A stretch of DNA of 64,000 nucleotides from Channallabes apus (taxonomy: Eukaryota; Chordata; Actinopteri; Siluriformes; Clariidae), in the NCBI GenBank assembly GCA_030522415.1, contig CM060107.1, positions 5,134,847 to 5,198,846 on the forward strand, given 5' to 3'. Below, one piece after another: positions 44,895 to 55,578 of the stretch. Under the pieces are notes generated by a model, which worked only from the letters and a program-made list of their open reading frames with translations, did not search any database and was not told the DNA's origin. Within the stretch, counting starts at the first letter, position 1; each line of letters starts with the position of its first letter. A program made the translations under genes and the position numbers.

Positions 44895-45507
44895 TGTTTT
44901 ATTCAGCATATAGAGGACCTTACTGTGAACTGATAGAACTGAGTTTGATTATTGATCAGGCATTTGAAATGTCACTTATGATAATAATAATAATAATAAT
45001 TAAAGTATGTAATTTTTGGGGGATTATTTTAAAAGGTTTTCTCCATATAATCATAGAGATTATAATCGTACAGTGAACTTGTGTGTGTCTGTTGTTAGTT
45101 TTTTAAAGTGAATGAGTGTGTGAGCAGCAGTTCAGAAAGACACAGTCAGGTCATGAACCCCCTAACAGTGTGTGACCAGGAAGGACATGATGTGTCTCAG
45201 AGGAAGGACGTGATGGACTTGTCCACCTCACCTCATTTCTCCTGGTGTTAGATGTAGCCCAGGGGTGTGTTCACACACTGATGATTAAACTGTTCATTAC
45301 AGGATCAGTGGGTGTGTTTAGGTGTTGGTGAATTACACACTGTGTAAAACAAACTATTCAAATCTTCATTAAAGTAGAGTTACAAAAATATTTTATAGGA
45401 TTTAGTGAAAATAAATCTGAACACTGAATCGGTTGAATTGTGATTATTTCACCTCATAAATATAATGTTTTTGACACCTGCATTGGTTTTTTTGTTTTTT
45501 TATATAG

Positions 45508-46110
45508 AAGTTTGACACACACTCCTCCAGATGTGATCAGGACATCATGACCTTCTTTATTTCCCTTTACATCGTATTGGGCACCGGGTGTGTGAGTAAG
45601 TACCTTTTTTTTTTTTTTTTTAATAAACCAGATGACATGTAAGTATTTTACTATAAAGGCATTGTTTAAACATGTGCTAAAAATAAATATTTTAATATAA
45701 GAATAATCTATATTATAATTTCCCGTCTCAGACCTCCTCTCTGCAGAACCTGAGTTCAGTGTATCTGGTCCAGTGGGTTCTACAGCCGTCCTGCCGTGTA
45801 ACCTGACGAGTGGAGACACTAACACATCGGACATTAGGTGGCAAATTAAAGTCAAGACGGATTACAAGACTGTGTTTGAGCGACTGGGTGAGGAGTCGTA
45901 TCAGGGTGAGGGATATGAGGGTCGTGTGAACATTTCTGTGGAGGAGCTGCGTAAGGGGAACTGTTCACTGGTGATGAGAGAACTGAGACTGAATGATACA
46001 GGAGTCTACAACAGCTACCTGAGAGTGAACGACACCAAAAGCAGTCTCTCTGTCACAAAAGAAATCAGCCGTGTTAATCTCACAGTCCATAGTGAGTGAG
46101 TCTCAGTAGA

Positions 46111-46181
<71 letters not shown>

Positions 46182-46288
46182 AGAGAACGAAGCTAGAAAT
46201 AAGGAATGTTTGTAAAGGCACTAAATTTATTGTGTAACAAAACAGTTTATTTGGAGAAATATAATGAAAATGACTCACTTTTAATCCT

Positions 46289-46360
<72 letters not shown>

Positions 46361-46542
46361 ACAGTGAGTCATAACACACTGCATCTGACACTCTTTATAT
46401 TTCTGTTTCATCAAACACTTGTAGAGTCTAAACTCTACATTTAATTATTTGTAATTAAACAAGAATTTCTTTATCCCAGAGATCAGGAGCAGTGTGTCTG
46501 AAATACTTCATTTGTATTAACTTAAAGTACTGAATCACTATT

Positions 46543-46593
<51 letters not shown>

Positions 46594-49500
46594 TACATAT
46601 ATATACACTCAGCAAAACAAGAAACGTCCTCTGACTTTCAACTGTTTTTACTTTCAGTAAACTTAATGTGTAAATATTTGTATGAACACTAAAAGAGTCG
46701 ACATCATAAGACATAAAGTAAAAATGTTTCCCAATGTGTCCCTGAATGAAAGGAGGCTCAAAGATGGTGGGTTTGTGCCCATTGACGGCACTGTTGCTGG
46801 TGATGTCTGGTAAGTACGAGGCGCCGTATAGGGCTTAAATCAAACTTCACTCATACACACACACATGAAACACTCACACACACATATATACTACTAACTG
46901 CTCACACAACTACATATGAAATGCGCACTCACACACACACACATACTCTCTGCGTGCGCACATACATACATATCTCCCCATCTCCCCAGCATTTGAATTT
47001 AATTAAGAAGCCCTTAGTATTATATGGGCTAGTAATCTGTAAAAATAAATACATAAATAATACGTTATATATTTAATGGTATCAGTTTTTGTTTCAATAA
47101 ATATTCTATATTTAATTTCCACAGCAGCAGCGACAGGTATCCGAGGTGCTTGTGTTACCATGGTAACGCTAGGAGGAAGTGACGTTGCATGGTGTTCTGA
47201 ATGGTGGAATTTTGTAGAGGGAAGTTCCCTTATCAGACATTTCCTGCGCAGGGAGTAGGGTGTAGGGTGTAGGGTGTAGGGAGTAGTAATTTCAATGTAT
47301 ATGAACTTCATTCTCCCTGATTAGTAGTAGCGTTTCTTAAATAGACCGTTAATGGACAGTTTAGAGACAACGAGTGATTTATTTATCACCACAAAAGTGG
47401 GTGATATGGAGGGTCAGAACAATGTTTGAATTTCCAATTCAGAGTCTCTTGGGATTCCGATGAGTTAGTTATTGTTCATATTAGCGAAGGCGAGGAAACA
47501 CATTTCACAAAACAGTAATTTTCATATTAGCCACAGATTCCGTGCTTCAATTTTCTTTTTGCAAATAATCACCTGCGTTTTCTGCCGCTGCAATATTGAG
47601 ACGTTATGTGGACAGTTCTGAATAAGCCTTGTGATTGAGCAGTGATGATCATTATACTGTCCTACTCCGTCTTCTAAACTGTCCAACAGCAGGCTGTTTA
47701 CACACCAGTTACTACCATTCAGGTAATGAAGCGAAAAGTCCGTCTAGACTGAAATGACTTCCGGTTACACTGAGAATCTCATAGGTGTGTGTGCGCGCGC
47801 GGAGAGTATGTATGTGTGTGTGAGTGCGCATTTCATATGTAGTTGTGTGAGCAGTTAGTAGTATATATATGTGTGTGTGAGTGTTTCATGTGTGTGTGCA
47901 TGAGTGAAGTTTGATTTAAGCCCTATACAGCGCCTCATAGGTAAGGACCTGCTTTACAACAGGCCTACAAGCCCTCAGTCCAGCCTCTCTCAGCCTATTG
48001 CGGACAGTCTGAGCACTGATGGAGGGATTGTGTGTTCCTGGTGTGACTCGGGCAGTTGTTGTGGCCATCCTGTACCTGTCACGCAGGTATGATATTCGGA
48101 TGTACCCATCCTGTGCAGGTGTTGTTACACGTGGTCTTCCACTGCGAGGATGATCAGCTGTCCTTCCTGTCTCCCTGTAGCGCCGTCTTAGGCGTCTCAC
48201 AGTGCGGACATGGCGATTTATTGCCCTATAGCCACATCAGCAGTCCTCATGTCCCCCTGCAGCATGCCTAATGCACATTCACACAGATGAGCAGGGACCC
48301 TGGGCATCTTTCTTTGGGTGTTTTTCACAGTCGGTAGACGAGTCTCTTTAGTGTCCTGCGTTTTTACAACTGTGACCTTAAATGCCTACTTTCTGTAAGC
48401 TGTTAAGGTCTTAACGACCATTCCACAGGTGCATGTTAATTAATTGATTATGGTTAATTGAACATGCATGGAAACATTGTTTAAACCCTTTACAATGAAG
48501 ATCTGTAAAGTTATTTGGATTTTTACAACATTATTGTTGAAATACACAGTCCTGAAAAAAAAAACTAAAATAATACAAAACACAATTTTATGCTTGGGGT
48601 TTATCCATTATGAATATGAATTGATAACCGTGACTCTGTCAAAACTACGTCACAGGCTCGCATGCATTATGTATCGGGCAGAAGACACATCGATTTCACA
48701 AACTGCTTATGTGTTCATAATAAAGTAAGAAAATTATATTACAACACAATGTTAGATATATGAGCTATTTTTCTGATTTCCTCACGACTCTCTCTTCGTC
48801 TGTCATCCTGCTGCCAGTTTACCATCCAGTTTGTAAAATTGATGGCTCTTCTCCTTGATGCATAAATCCTGCAATGTATTTCTGACAGTAAAGTCATGCT
48901 TATCAACTTGTATTAGTAATGCAGAAGCCCCACGCGTGAAATCTTGCTTCGAGTTATTTATTTATTTTTCTCACATAAGAACACTATATATTTTATGTAT
49001 GATTTGACTTCTACGAGAATTTGCAAATCTACAATTTTGCACAACCTTAGGTCAATATGTACGAAAGTTTTTTTTTAGTACACGCACATCTTTTTTGACA
49101 GCTACCAGACCCCATAGAGGAGCATTTAATAATGTAACACTCATTTATTTACAGACACTATAAACAATGTATCATAGTGCTGCATCAGGAGCTGATAAAA
49201 CAGACAGTAACTGGATACTTGGTGTATTTAAAAAAAAAAAAGTACATATTGCCAAGTACTGTATGTTACAATGAGCAATAAACCAACCTATCCACTAGAT
49301 GTCAGTAGTGAGTAATGGTGAGGGTTTGCATGTTCAGAAAGAGCGGAGAGTAAGCAGCTGAACGCGGAAGTCGACAGCACGTGCGTTGCTGGTTGTTTAT
49401 AACTATTTCATGTCTTTCTGTTGTTGTGGAAAGAATCGTCTGAGTTTCCATTATTTCTGCTCCAAGTCTTTCTGTTTATAATCACGTTTGCTAATAAAAT

Positions 49501-51049
49501 TTGTTATTACAGAATAATGTTCAAGCTTAAACAACGCGTCCATATTATTAAATCATCTTCAGGATTGTAACTTTACACTGATTCTTTTACACTCACAAAA
49601 TAAATCAGACTGACTTCATATTTGCATTAACATTAAGGTTCAGACCAGTAGACCTCTCTACATTGCTTCACAGTCCATTTTTTTATGCTTCCTAGCAAAT
49701 GATAGTCCTTTTTTCTGTGTAACCTTACTGATAAGAGGTTTTCTAAAGGCTACACAGCTGTTTAGTCTCAATCACACAAGTTCTCATCACATTGTGTGTG
49801 TGGAAATGCTCTATTAAACATAAAACAACAATAACATTTATATCTGTTCCTTTTCTTTTCATCGTTGAATTTAACAAAACGTAATTTTTCTTCCCGACCA
49901 CATTTATTCCTTGAAAATGAAGGTTCAGCACTATCCTTCCTGGTTTTAATAATGCATTTTACACTTCTTAACCCAATTTAGTAGTTTACTGTAAGTAAGT
50001 AAAGATCCCCTGTTGTTAAATAGTTGTCTAACAAAATAAATCTTTTTTTTTTTCCGTTCAGTTATTATAATAAATATACAATTTATCTTTGTTGTGCCAG
50101 ATAATTTTGTTTTTAAATCAGGGCAATAAACATTTACAGAGCTGTAAAAATAAATGAATTAATTAAAAATAATGATAAAAATCAAGCATATATGCTGCTT
50201 CATGAAAACAAAAAATTTTCTCCAAACAATCTTATTTGTGGACCTGCGGAAGCAGTGGACTGAGTCTGGAGTAGAAACATCCAGAGCCACCGTGTACAGG
50301 CGTGTGCAGGAAATGGGCTACAGGTTGCAAATTTTGCATGTCATTCGGAAATCAAGGTGCCAGAGTCTGGAGGAAGACTGGGGAGAGGGAAATGCCAAAA
50401 TGCCTGAAGTCCAGTGTCAAGTACCCACAGTCAGTGATGGTCTGGGGTGCCATGTCAGCTGCTGGTGTTGGTCCACTGTGTTTTATCAAGGGCAGGGTCA
50501 ATGCAGCTAGCTATCAGGAGATTTTGGAGCACTTCATGCTTCCATCTGCTGAAAAGCTTTATGGAGATGAAGATTTCATTTTTCAGCATCACCTGGCACC
50601 TGCTCACAGTGCCATAACCACTGGTAAATGGTTTACTGACCATGGTATTACTGTGCTCAATTGGCCTGCCAACTCTCCTGACCTGAACCCCATAGAGAAT
50701 CTGTGGAATATTGTGAAGAGAAAGTTGAGAGACACAAGACACAAGAATCTGCAAAAGGATTCCCGACCAAGTATTGAGTGCAGAACTGAACATAATTATT
50801 TGAAGGTTGACTTTTTTTGTAGTAAAAACACTTTTCTTTTATTGGTCGGATGAAATATGCTAATTTTATGAGATAGGGATTTTGGGTTTTCATGAGCTGT
50901 ATGCCACAATCATCAATATTAAAACAATAAAAGGCTTGAACTACTTCAGTTTGTGTGTAATGAATCTAAAATATATGAAAGTCTAATGTTTATCAGTACA
51001 TTACAGAAAATAATGAACTTTATCACAATATGCTAATTTTTTTAGAAGG

Positions 51050-51081
<32 letters not shown>

Positions 51082-53560
51082 GTATATATATCAGAAATAA
51101 ATGATATTTAATATAATTTATTTATCTTTTTCCTCTAAAGACGGAACTGTAGAGACACCAGATAAACACTCAGGTTCCTCAGGTGAGTGAATATTAATAA
51201 CTTTATTGAATCCTTTACTTTGATGTTCAGCTGCTTTATGAGTAAATTACACACAGTTTATACCTGATCATGTGATGAAGACAAAATTGATGAATCTTGT
51301 GTAAAACAGATTTTAAAGTGATTGTTTCTTTTTCCTCTAAAGACAAAACTGAAGAAGGAACAGATATAAACTCAGATTCCTCAGGTGAGTCAATATTAAA
51401 CTTTAAGTGTGTGTTGGCTGGAAACATCACACAGTCATGTGATTGTAAGCGTTGACATAAAAATGTAAAAATAATTCAAATAAACACACATACAGTGGTG
51501 TGACAAACTATTTGCCCCCCTCCTGATTTCTTATTCTTTTGCATGTTTGTCACACAAAATGTTTCTGATCATCAAACACATTTAACTATTAGTCAAAGAT
51601 AACACGAGTAAACACAAAATGCAGTTTTTAAATGAGGGGTTTTATTATTAAGGGAAAAAAAACTCCAAACCTACATGGCCCTGTGTGAAAAAGTAATTGC
51701 CCCCTGAACCTAATAACTGGTTGGGCCACCCTTAGCAGCAATAACTGCAATCAAGTGTTTGCGATAACTTGCAACGAGTCTTTTACAGCACTCTGGAGGA
51801 ATTTTGGCCCAATCATCTTTGCAGAATTATTGTAATTCAGCTTTATTTGAGGGTTTTCTAGCATGAACCGCCTTTTTAAGGTCATGCCACAACATCTCAA
51901 TAGGATTCAGGTTGGGAATTTGACTAGGCCACTCCAAAGTCTTCATTTTGTTTTTCTTCAGCCATTCAGAGGTGGATTTGCTGGTGTGTTTTGGGTCATT
52001 GTCCTGCTGCAGCACCCAAGATCGCTTCAGCTTGAGTTGACGAACAGATGGCCGGACATTCTCCTTCAGGATTTTTTGCTAGACAGTAGAATTCATGGTT
52101 CCATCTATCACAGCAAGCCTTCCAGGTCCTGAAGCAGCAAAACAAGCCCAGACCATCACACTACCACCACCATATTTTACTGTTGGTATGATGTTCTTTT
52201 TCTGAAATGCTGTGTTACTTTTACGCCAGATGTAACGGGACACGCACCTTCCAAAAAGTTCAACTTTTGTCTCGTCGGTCCACAAGGTATTTTCCCAAAA
52301 GTCTTGGCAATCATTGAGATGTTTTTTAGCAAAATTGAGACGAGCCTTAATGTTCTTTTTGCTTAAAAGTGGTTTGCGCCTTGGAAATCTGCCATGCAGG
52401 CCGTTTTTGCCCAGTCTCTTTCTTATGGTGGAGTCGTGAACACTGACCTTAATTGAGGCAAGTGAGGCCTGCAGTTCTTTAGATGTTGTCCTGGGGTCTT
52501 TTGTGGCCTCTGGGATGAGTCGTCTCTGCGCTCTTGGGGTAATTTTGGTCGGCCGGCCACTCCTGGGAAGGTTCACCACTGTTCCATGTTTTTGCCATTT
52601 GTGGATAATGGCTCTCACTGTGGTTCGCTGGAGTCCCAAAGCTTTAGAAATGGCTTTATAACCTTTACCAGACTGATAGATCTCAATTACTTTTGTTCTC
52701 ATTTGTTCCTGAATTTCTTTGGATCTTGGCATGATGTCTAGCTTTTGAGGTGCTTTTGGTCTACTTCTCTGTAGCTCCTATTTAAGTGATTTCTTGATTG
52801 AAACAGGTGTGGCAGTAATCAGGCCTTGGGGTGACTACAGAAATTGAACTCAGGTGTGATAAACCACAGTTAAGCAATTTTTTAACAAGGGGGGCAATCA
52901 CTTTTTCACACAGGGCCATGTAGATTTTGAGTTTTTTATTCCCTTAATAACGTAAACCTTCATTTAAAAACTGCATTTTGTGTTCAATTATGTTATCTTT
53001 GACTAATAGTTAACTGTTTTTGATGAGCAGAAACATTTAAGTGTGACAAACATGCAAAAGAATAAGAAATCAGGAAGGGGGCAAATAGTTTTTCACACCA
53101 CTGTATAAACAAATAATGACAAAATCAAGAAATGTCCAGAAACACTATGTGATGAAGTCATGTGATCATCAGTTAGAAGTTTATATCGTCTTTATACTGA
53201 GAGTGAACGAAGTACAACAATGACTTTCTGTCTCTGCAGATAACAGAGGAAATAATCACCAGTACTGGTGGATCCTCGTTTTGCCCGCTGTGGTGTTACC
53301 GGGTCTCGGTGTGTGGCGTCTGAAGAAGAGAAACACTAATAATGTGCTATGAATTTATAAAGTAATAACCAACATGTTCTCCTTAAAGCAAAGACTGTTT
53401 CAGGATGTCACATTTTTAGACTGTTTTTATTTTTTAAACATTGTTCCAAACGAAATTTTACCAGATAAACATCACATTTCAGTCTTCAGTGTTTTAGGCT
53501 GTAATGTAAAAACTGTAATGTAAAATCTGTGTAATAAATGTAAAATATATCTTTTTAATA
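45508..53560 (+). CDS. Gene B: paralogous V-set Ig-domain membrane protein, possibly composite
   Basis: Exons: 45508-45595 (ATG 45547), 45732-46091 (V), 51141-51182 and 51343-51384 (stalk), 53240-53352 (transmembrane, TGA); AATAAA at 53533. All phases match gene A, giving 201 residues. V domain: Cys39, Trp53, Cys94, and again Ser111 in place of the F-strand Cys; CDR1 Cys43 of A is Ser. Stalk (N)[13 protein letters not shown] and [14 protein letters not shown]. The membrane segment [18 protein letters not shown] is two residues shorter and gains a Pro; tail [11 protein letters not shown]. The 5-kb intron between V and stalk contains a copy of the family's 3' flank (48560-50235), so the V half and the stalk/membrane half may come from two different former genes. 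No adjacent promoter is visible. Confidence 0.68.
46108..46182 (+). repeat. (CA)n microsatellite
   Basis: About 36 AC dinucleotides just after the gene B V exon, longer than the matching array in gene A. Confidence 0.95.
46299..46358 (+). repeat. (TG)n microsatellite
   Basis: About 30 TG dinucleotides. With the CA array 120 bp upstream it could form a long inverted pair. Confidence 0.93.
46546..46590 (+). repeat. (CA)n microsatellite
   Basis: AC dinucleotides ending in ATACATACATATATATA at the left junction of the next transposon. Confidence 0.93.
46606..48556 (-). mobile_element. Tc1-like transposon, second family, interrupted (Tc1-C)
   Basis: The left end CACTCAGCAAAACAAGAAAC follows a TA. 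The N-terminal transposase part is at 47916-48200 on the minus strand ([20 protein letters not shown], then [20 protein letters not shown]). The DDE domain was mostly deleted: only the stretch at about 46770-46814 remains before the inserted element at 46815-47939. The right end breaks near 48556 without its terminal repeat. Dead. Confidence 0.82.
46815..47939. mobile_element. 1.1-kb element with ~150-bp terminal inverted repeats
   Basis: Left TACGAGGCGCCGTATAGGGC and right (inverse) TATGAGGCGCTGTATAGGGC; the inverted repeats continue for about 150 bp through CA-rich sequence with ACTACATATGAAATGCGCAC in both. Flanked by GGTAAG (46809-46814 and 47940-47945). Inside: RFX-like palindrome GTTACCATGGTAAC (47154-47167), CRE half TGACGT (47180-47185), AGGGTGT repeats (47256-47285). 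No transposase. The superfamily is uncertain. A relic of its end is at 12218. Confidence 0.75.
48560..50235 (+). repeat. Copy of the gene-family 3' flank inside gene B intron
   Basis: 48580-48760 aligns with 22570-22743 (CTCGCATGCATTATGTATCG); 48745-49020 aligns with 55940-56215 (TTTACCATCCAGTTTGTAAA); 49700-50235 aligns with 56215-56700 (CTACACAGCTGTTTAGTCTC; ATATGCTGCTTCATGAAAAC). In genes A and B these sequences lie downstream of the poly(A) signal, so this is 3' flank of a lost unit. Confidence 0.75.
50236..51050 (+). pseudogene. Tc1-like transposase fragment, third family
   Basis: Plus strand. Contains an N-terminal scrap ([14 protein letters not shown]), then after an internal deletion [20 protein letters not shown] and [20 protein letters not shown], ending with a right terminal sequence (CACAATATGCTAATTTTTTT). 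The second catalytic Asp (QHDLAPAHS in relatives) is His here (QHHLAPAHS). The left end is missing. Dead. Confidence 0.85.
51493..53103 (-). mobile_element. Tc1-like transposon, both ends present (Tc1-B)
   Basis: 1611 bp. Left CAGTGGTGTGACAAACTATT; right (inverse) CAGTGGTGTGAAAAACTATT. TA on both sides (51491-51492, 53104-53105). Gene A has ACACACATATAAACAAATAA at the same intron position (about 21580), the unoccupied site. Same family as Tc1-A. Confidence 0.97.
51827..52732 (-). pseudogene. Tc1-B transposase with two nonsense mutations
   Basis: Same protein as the 340-residue Tc1-A transposase. The first catalytic Asp is kept (WTDETKVE), but a TAC-to-TAG change stops the frame after DGTMNSTV (near 52080), and a second stop follows KAELQ (near 51828). 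SPDLNPIE reads IPNLNPIE. Start at 52732. Confidence 0.93.
53533..53538 (+). terminator. Gene B poly(A) signal AATAAA
   Basis: Same sequence context as in gene A. An L2 insertion begins 22 bp downstream. Confidence 0.7.
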
Positions 53561-55578
53561 CAATACAATACAAGTTTATTTATATAGCACATTTAAAAAC
53601 AACTAGTGTCGACCAAAGTGCTTTACAAAAGCAGTAAAGACAATACACAAATAAAAGCATTTAAATAGTAATTTTTGTAAATAATAAAAGTGAAATTTAA
53701 GTTAAGGAGTATTGAACGTCTTAGAGAAAAGGTATGTTTTCAAAGCATATTTAAAAACTGACAGGGTTTGAGCAGACCTGATATAAATCGGAAGGCTATT
53801 CCATAACCTAGGACCAATTACCGCAAAAGCGCGATCACCTCTATTTTTTAGTCTAGTTCTAGGAACATAAAGAAAGTCAGAATTACGTGATCTGAGTAAT
53901 CTCGACTGTGTGGAAAGATGTAGTAAATCGGCTAGATACCGTGGAGCCTGATTCCGTAGGGACTTAAAAACAAATAACAAAACTTTAAAATCAATTCTAT
54001 ATTTGACCGGTAACCAATGTAGTGAAATCAAAACTGGTGTAATATGCTCACACTTACCCCTCCCTTTAAGGAGCCGGGCTGCAGCATTCTGAACCAACTG
54101 CAATCGTGCGACCCATTTCTGGTGGGCACCAATATACAAAGAATTACAATAATCTAGTCGTGACGTTACGAAAGTATGCATGACAATTTCAAAATTCTTA
54201 ACCGACAGAAAAGGCTTAACCTTTGCTAGAAGACGAAGATGGTAAAAACAAGACTTCACCACAGCACATATCTGCTTGTTAAATTTAAGGCTGTTATCAA
54301 GTAAAACCCCCAGTTTCCGAACACAATTGGTACTGTAAGGTAGCAAAGTATCAAAATCGAGGTCATGAATGCTATGATCATTTGAGCCAAACAAAATAAT
54401 TTCAGTCTTGTTTTCATTAATACTTAAGAAATTACTAGCAAGCCAGAGTTTTAATTCGTCCAAGCAATCTACTGTAATATAGGCTTTAAGGCAAACCTAT
54501 TGTCACGTTTTAAAGGCAAATATATTTGTGTGTCGTCAGCGTACAGATGATAAGATACGCCATATCTAGATAAAATAGTCCCCAAAGGGAGCATATAGAG
54601 GTTAAACAGTACCGGACTAAGAATAGAGCCCTGAGGGACACCAGAACTTAAAAGTATATCAGAAGAGAAATTGGAGTCAAGGCAAACAGAGTAGCTCCTA
54701 TTAGTTAAATATGAACGGAACCATTGTAGCACTGTACCTCGGAGGCCCACACATGTCTCCAGACGTGATAACAGAATACTGTGATCTACCAAGTCAAATG
54801 CTGAACTAAGGTCTAACAGGACTAAAGCCACAGACTGCCCAGAATCAGTAGTCAGCATTACATCATTCATAACTCTTAAAAGTTCAGATTCGGTACTGTG
54901 ATGGGCTTTAAAACCAGACTGAAATTTCTCATGTTAGTTGTTTTCATTCAAAAAACTCTGAAGTTGACCTAGGACCACTTTTTCTAAAATTTTCGAAAGA
55001 AAAGGTAATTTTGAGATTGGACGAAAATTACTCATAAGCGTAGGATCCAGATTAGTTTTTTTAAGGTGAGGGAAAAACAAAGGCATGTTTAAGACAATCA
55101 GGTACGGTCCCAGTTTGCAGACTTTTGTTGATGAAAGACAACAAGTCAGGGCCGATAACTTGAAAAACTTGCTTAAGAAAATGTGTGGGAATCACATCCT
55201 GAGGACAATTTGTGGGTTTTAACAATGCTACAATCTCATTTAGGGAAGGCAAGGTGATAGGCTCAAAGACATGCCATGTAGAAGAGCAAAGGGAGACATC
55301 ACATAATGTAAAGGATGATAGGGGCATTAGAGATTTAATCAGTGAAATCTTATTAAAATATCTCGCAAAATCCTCACAAAGAGAGATTGATGTTTCAGGG
55401 AAATGATTAATAGCGGGATTGAGAGCAGTCAATTATTGAAAATAAGGCTCTAGGCCTGGTGCTGTTGGATAAAATCAACTTAGAGATAATTACGCTTGGC
55501 AGCGGCAGCAGCTCGCTGAAATGCTGAAAGAGAATCCTTTAGAATTTCATAGGAGACTTGCAATCTATGTGTTAGCAA
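53560..55578 (-). mobile_element. L2-type LINE inserted at the gene B cleavage site (L2-3)
   Basis: 5'-truncated, minus orientation; tail (ATACA)n at 53560. Reverse transcriptase in three pieces: 55061-55432 (connector, FEPITLPSLNEIVALLKPTN), 54469-54870 (LVLLDLSSAFDLVDHSIL, SSGVPQGSILSPVLFNLYML, LYADDTQIYL) and 53702-54463 (ENKTEIILFG, SRLDYCNSLYIG, RLQLVQNAAARLL). One shift near 54466 and several upstream. TTAAT flanks both sides (53555-53559, 55579-55583), and gene A shows the empty site (CTTTTTAATGTGCC). Confidence 0.92.

Noticed and set aside
45454..45855. 133-residue minus-strand frame over the gene B V exon
   Set aside because: Antisense shadow of the signal-peptide and V exons.
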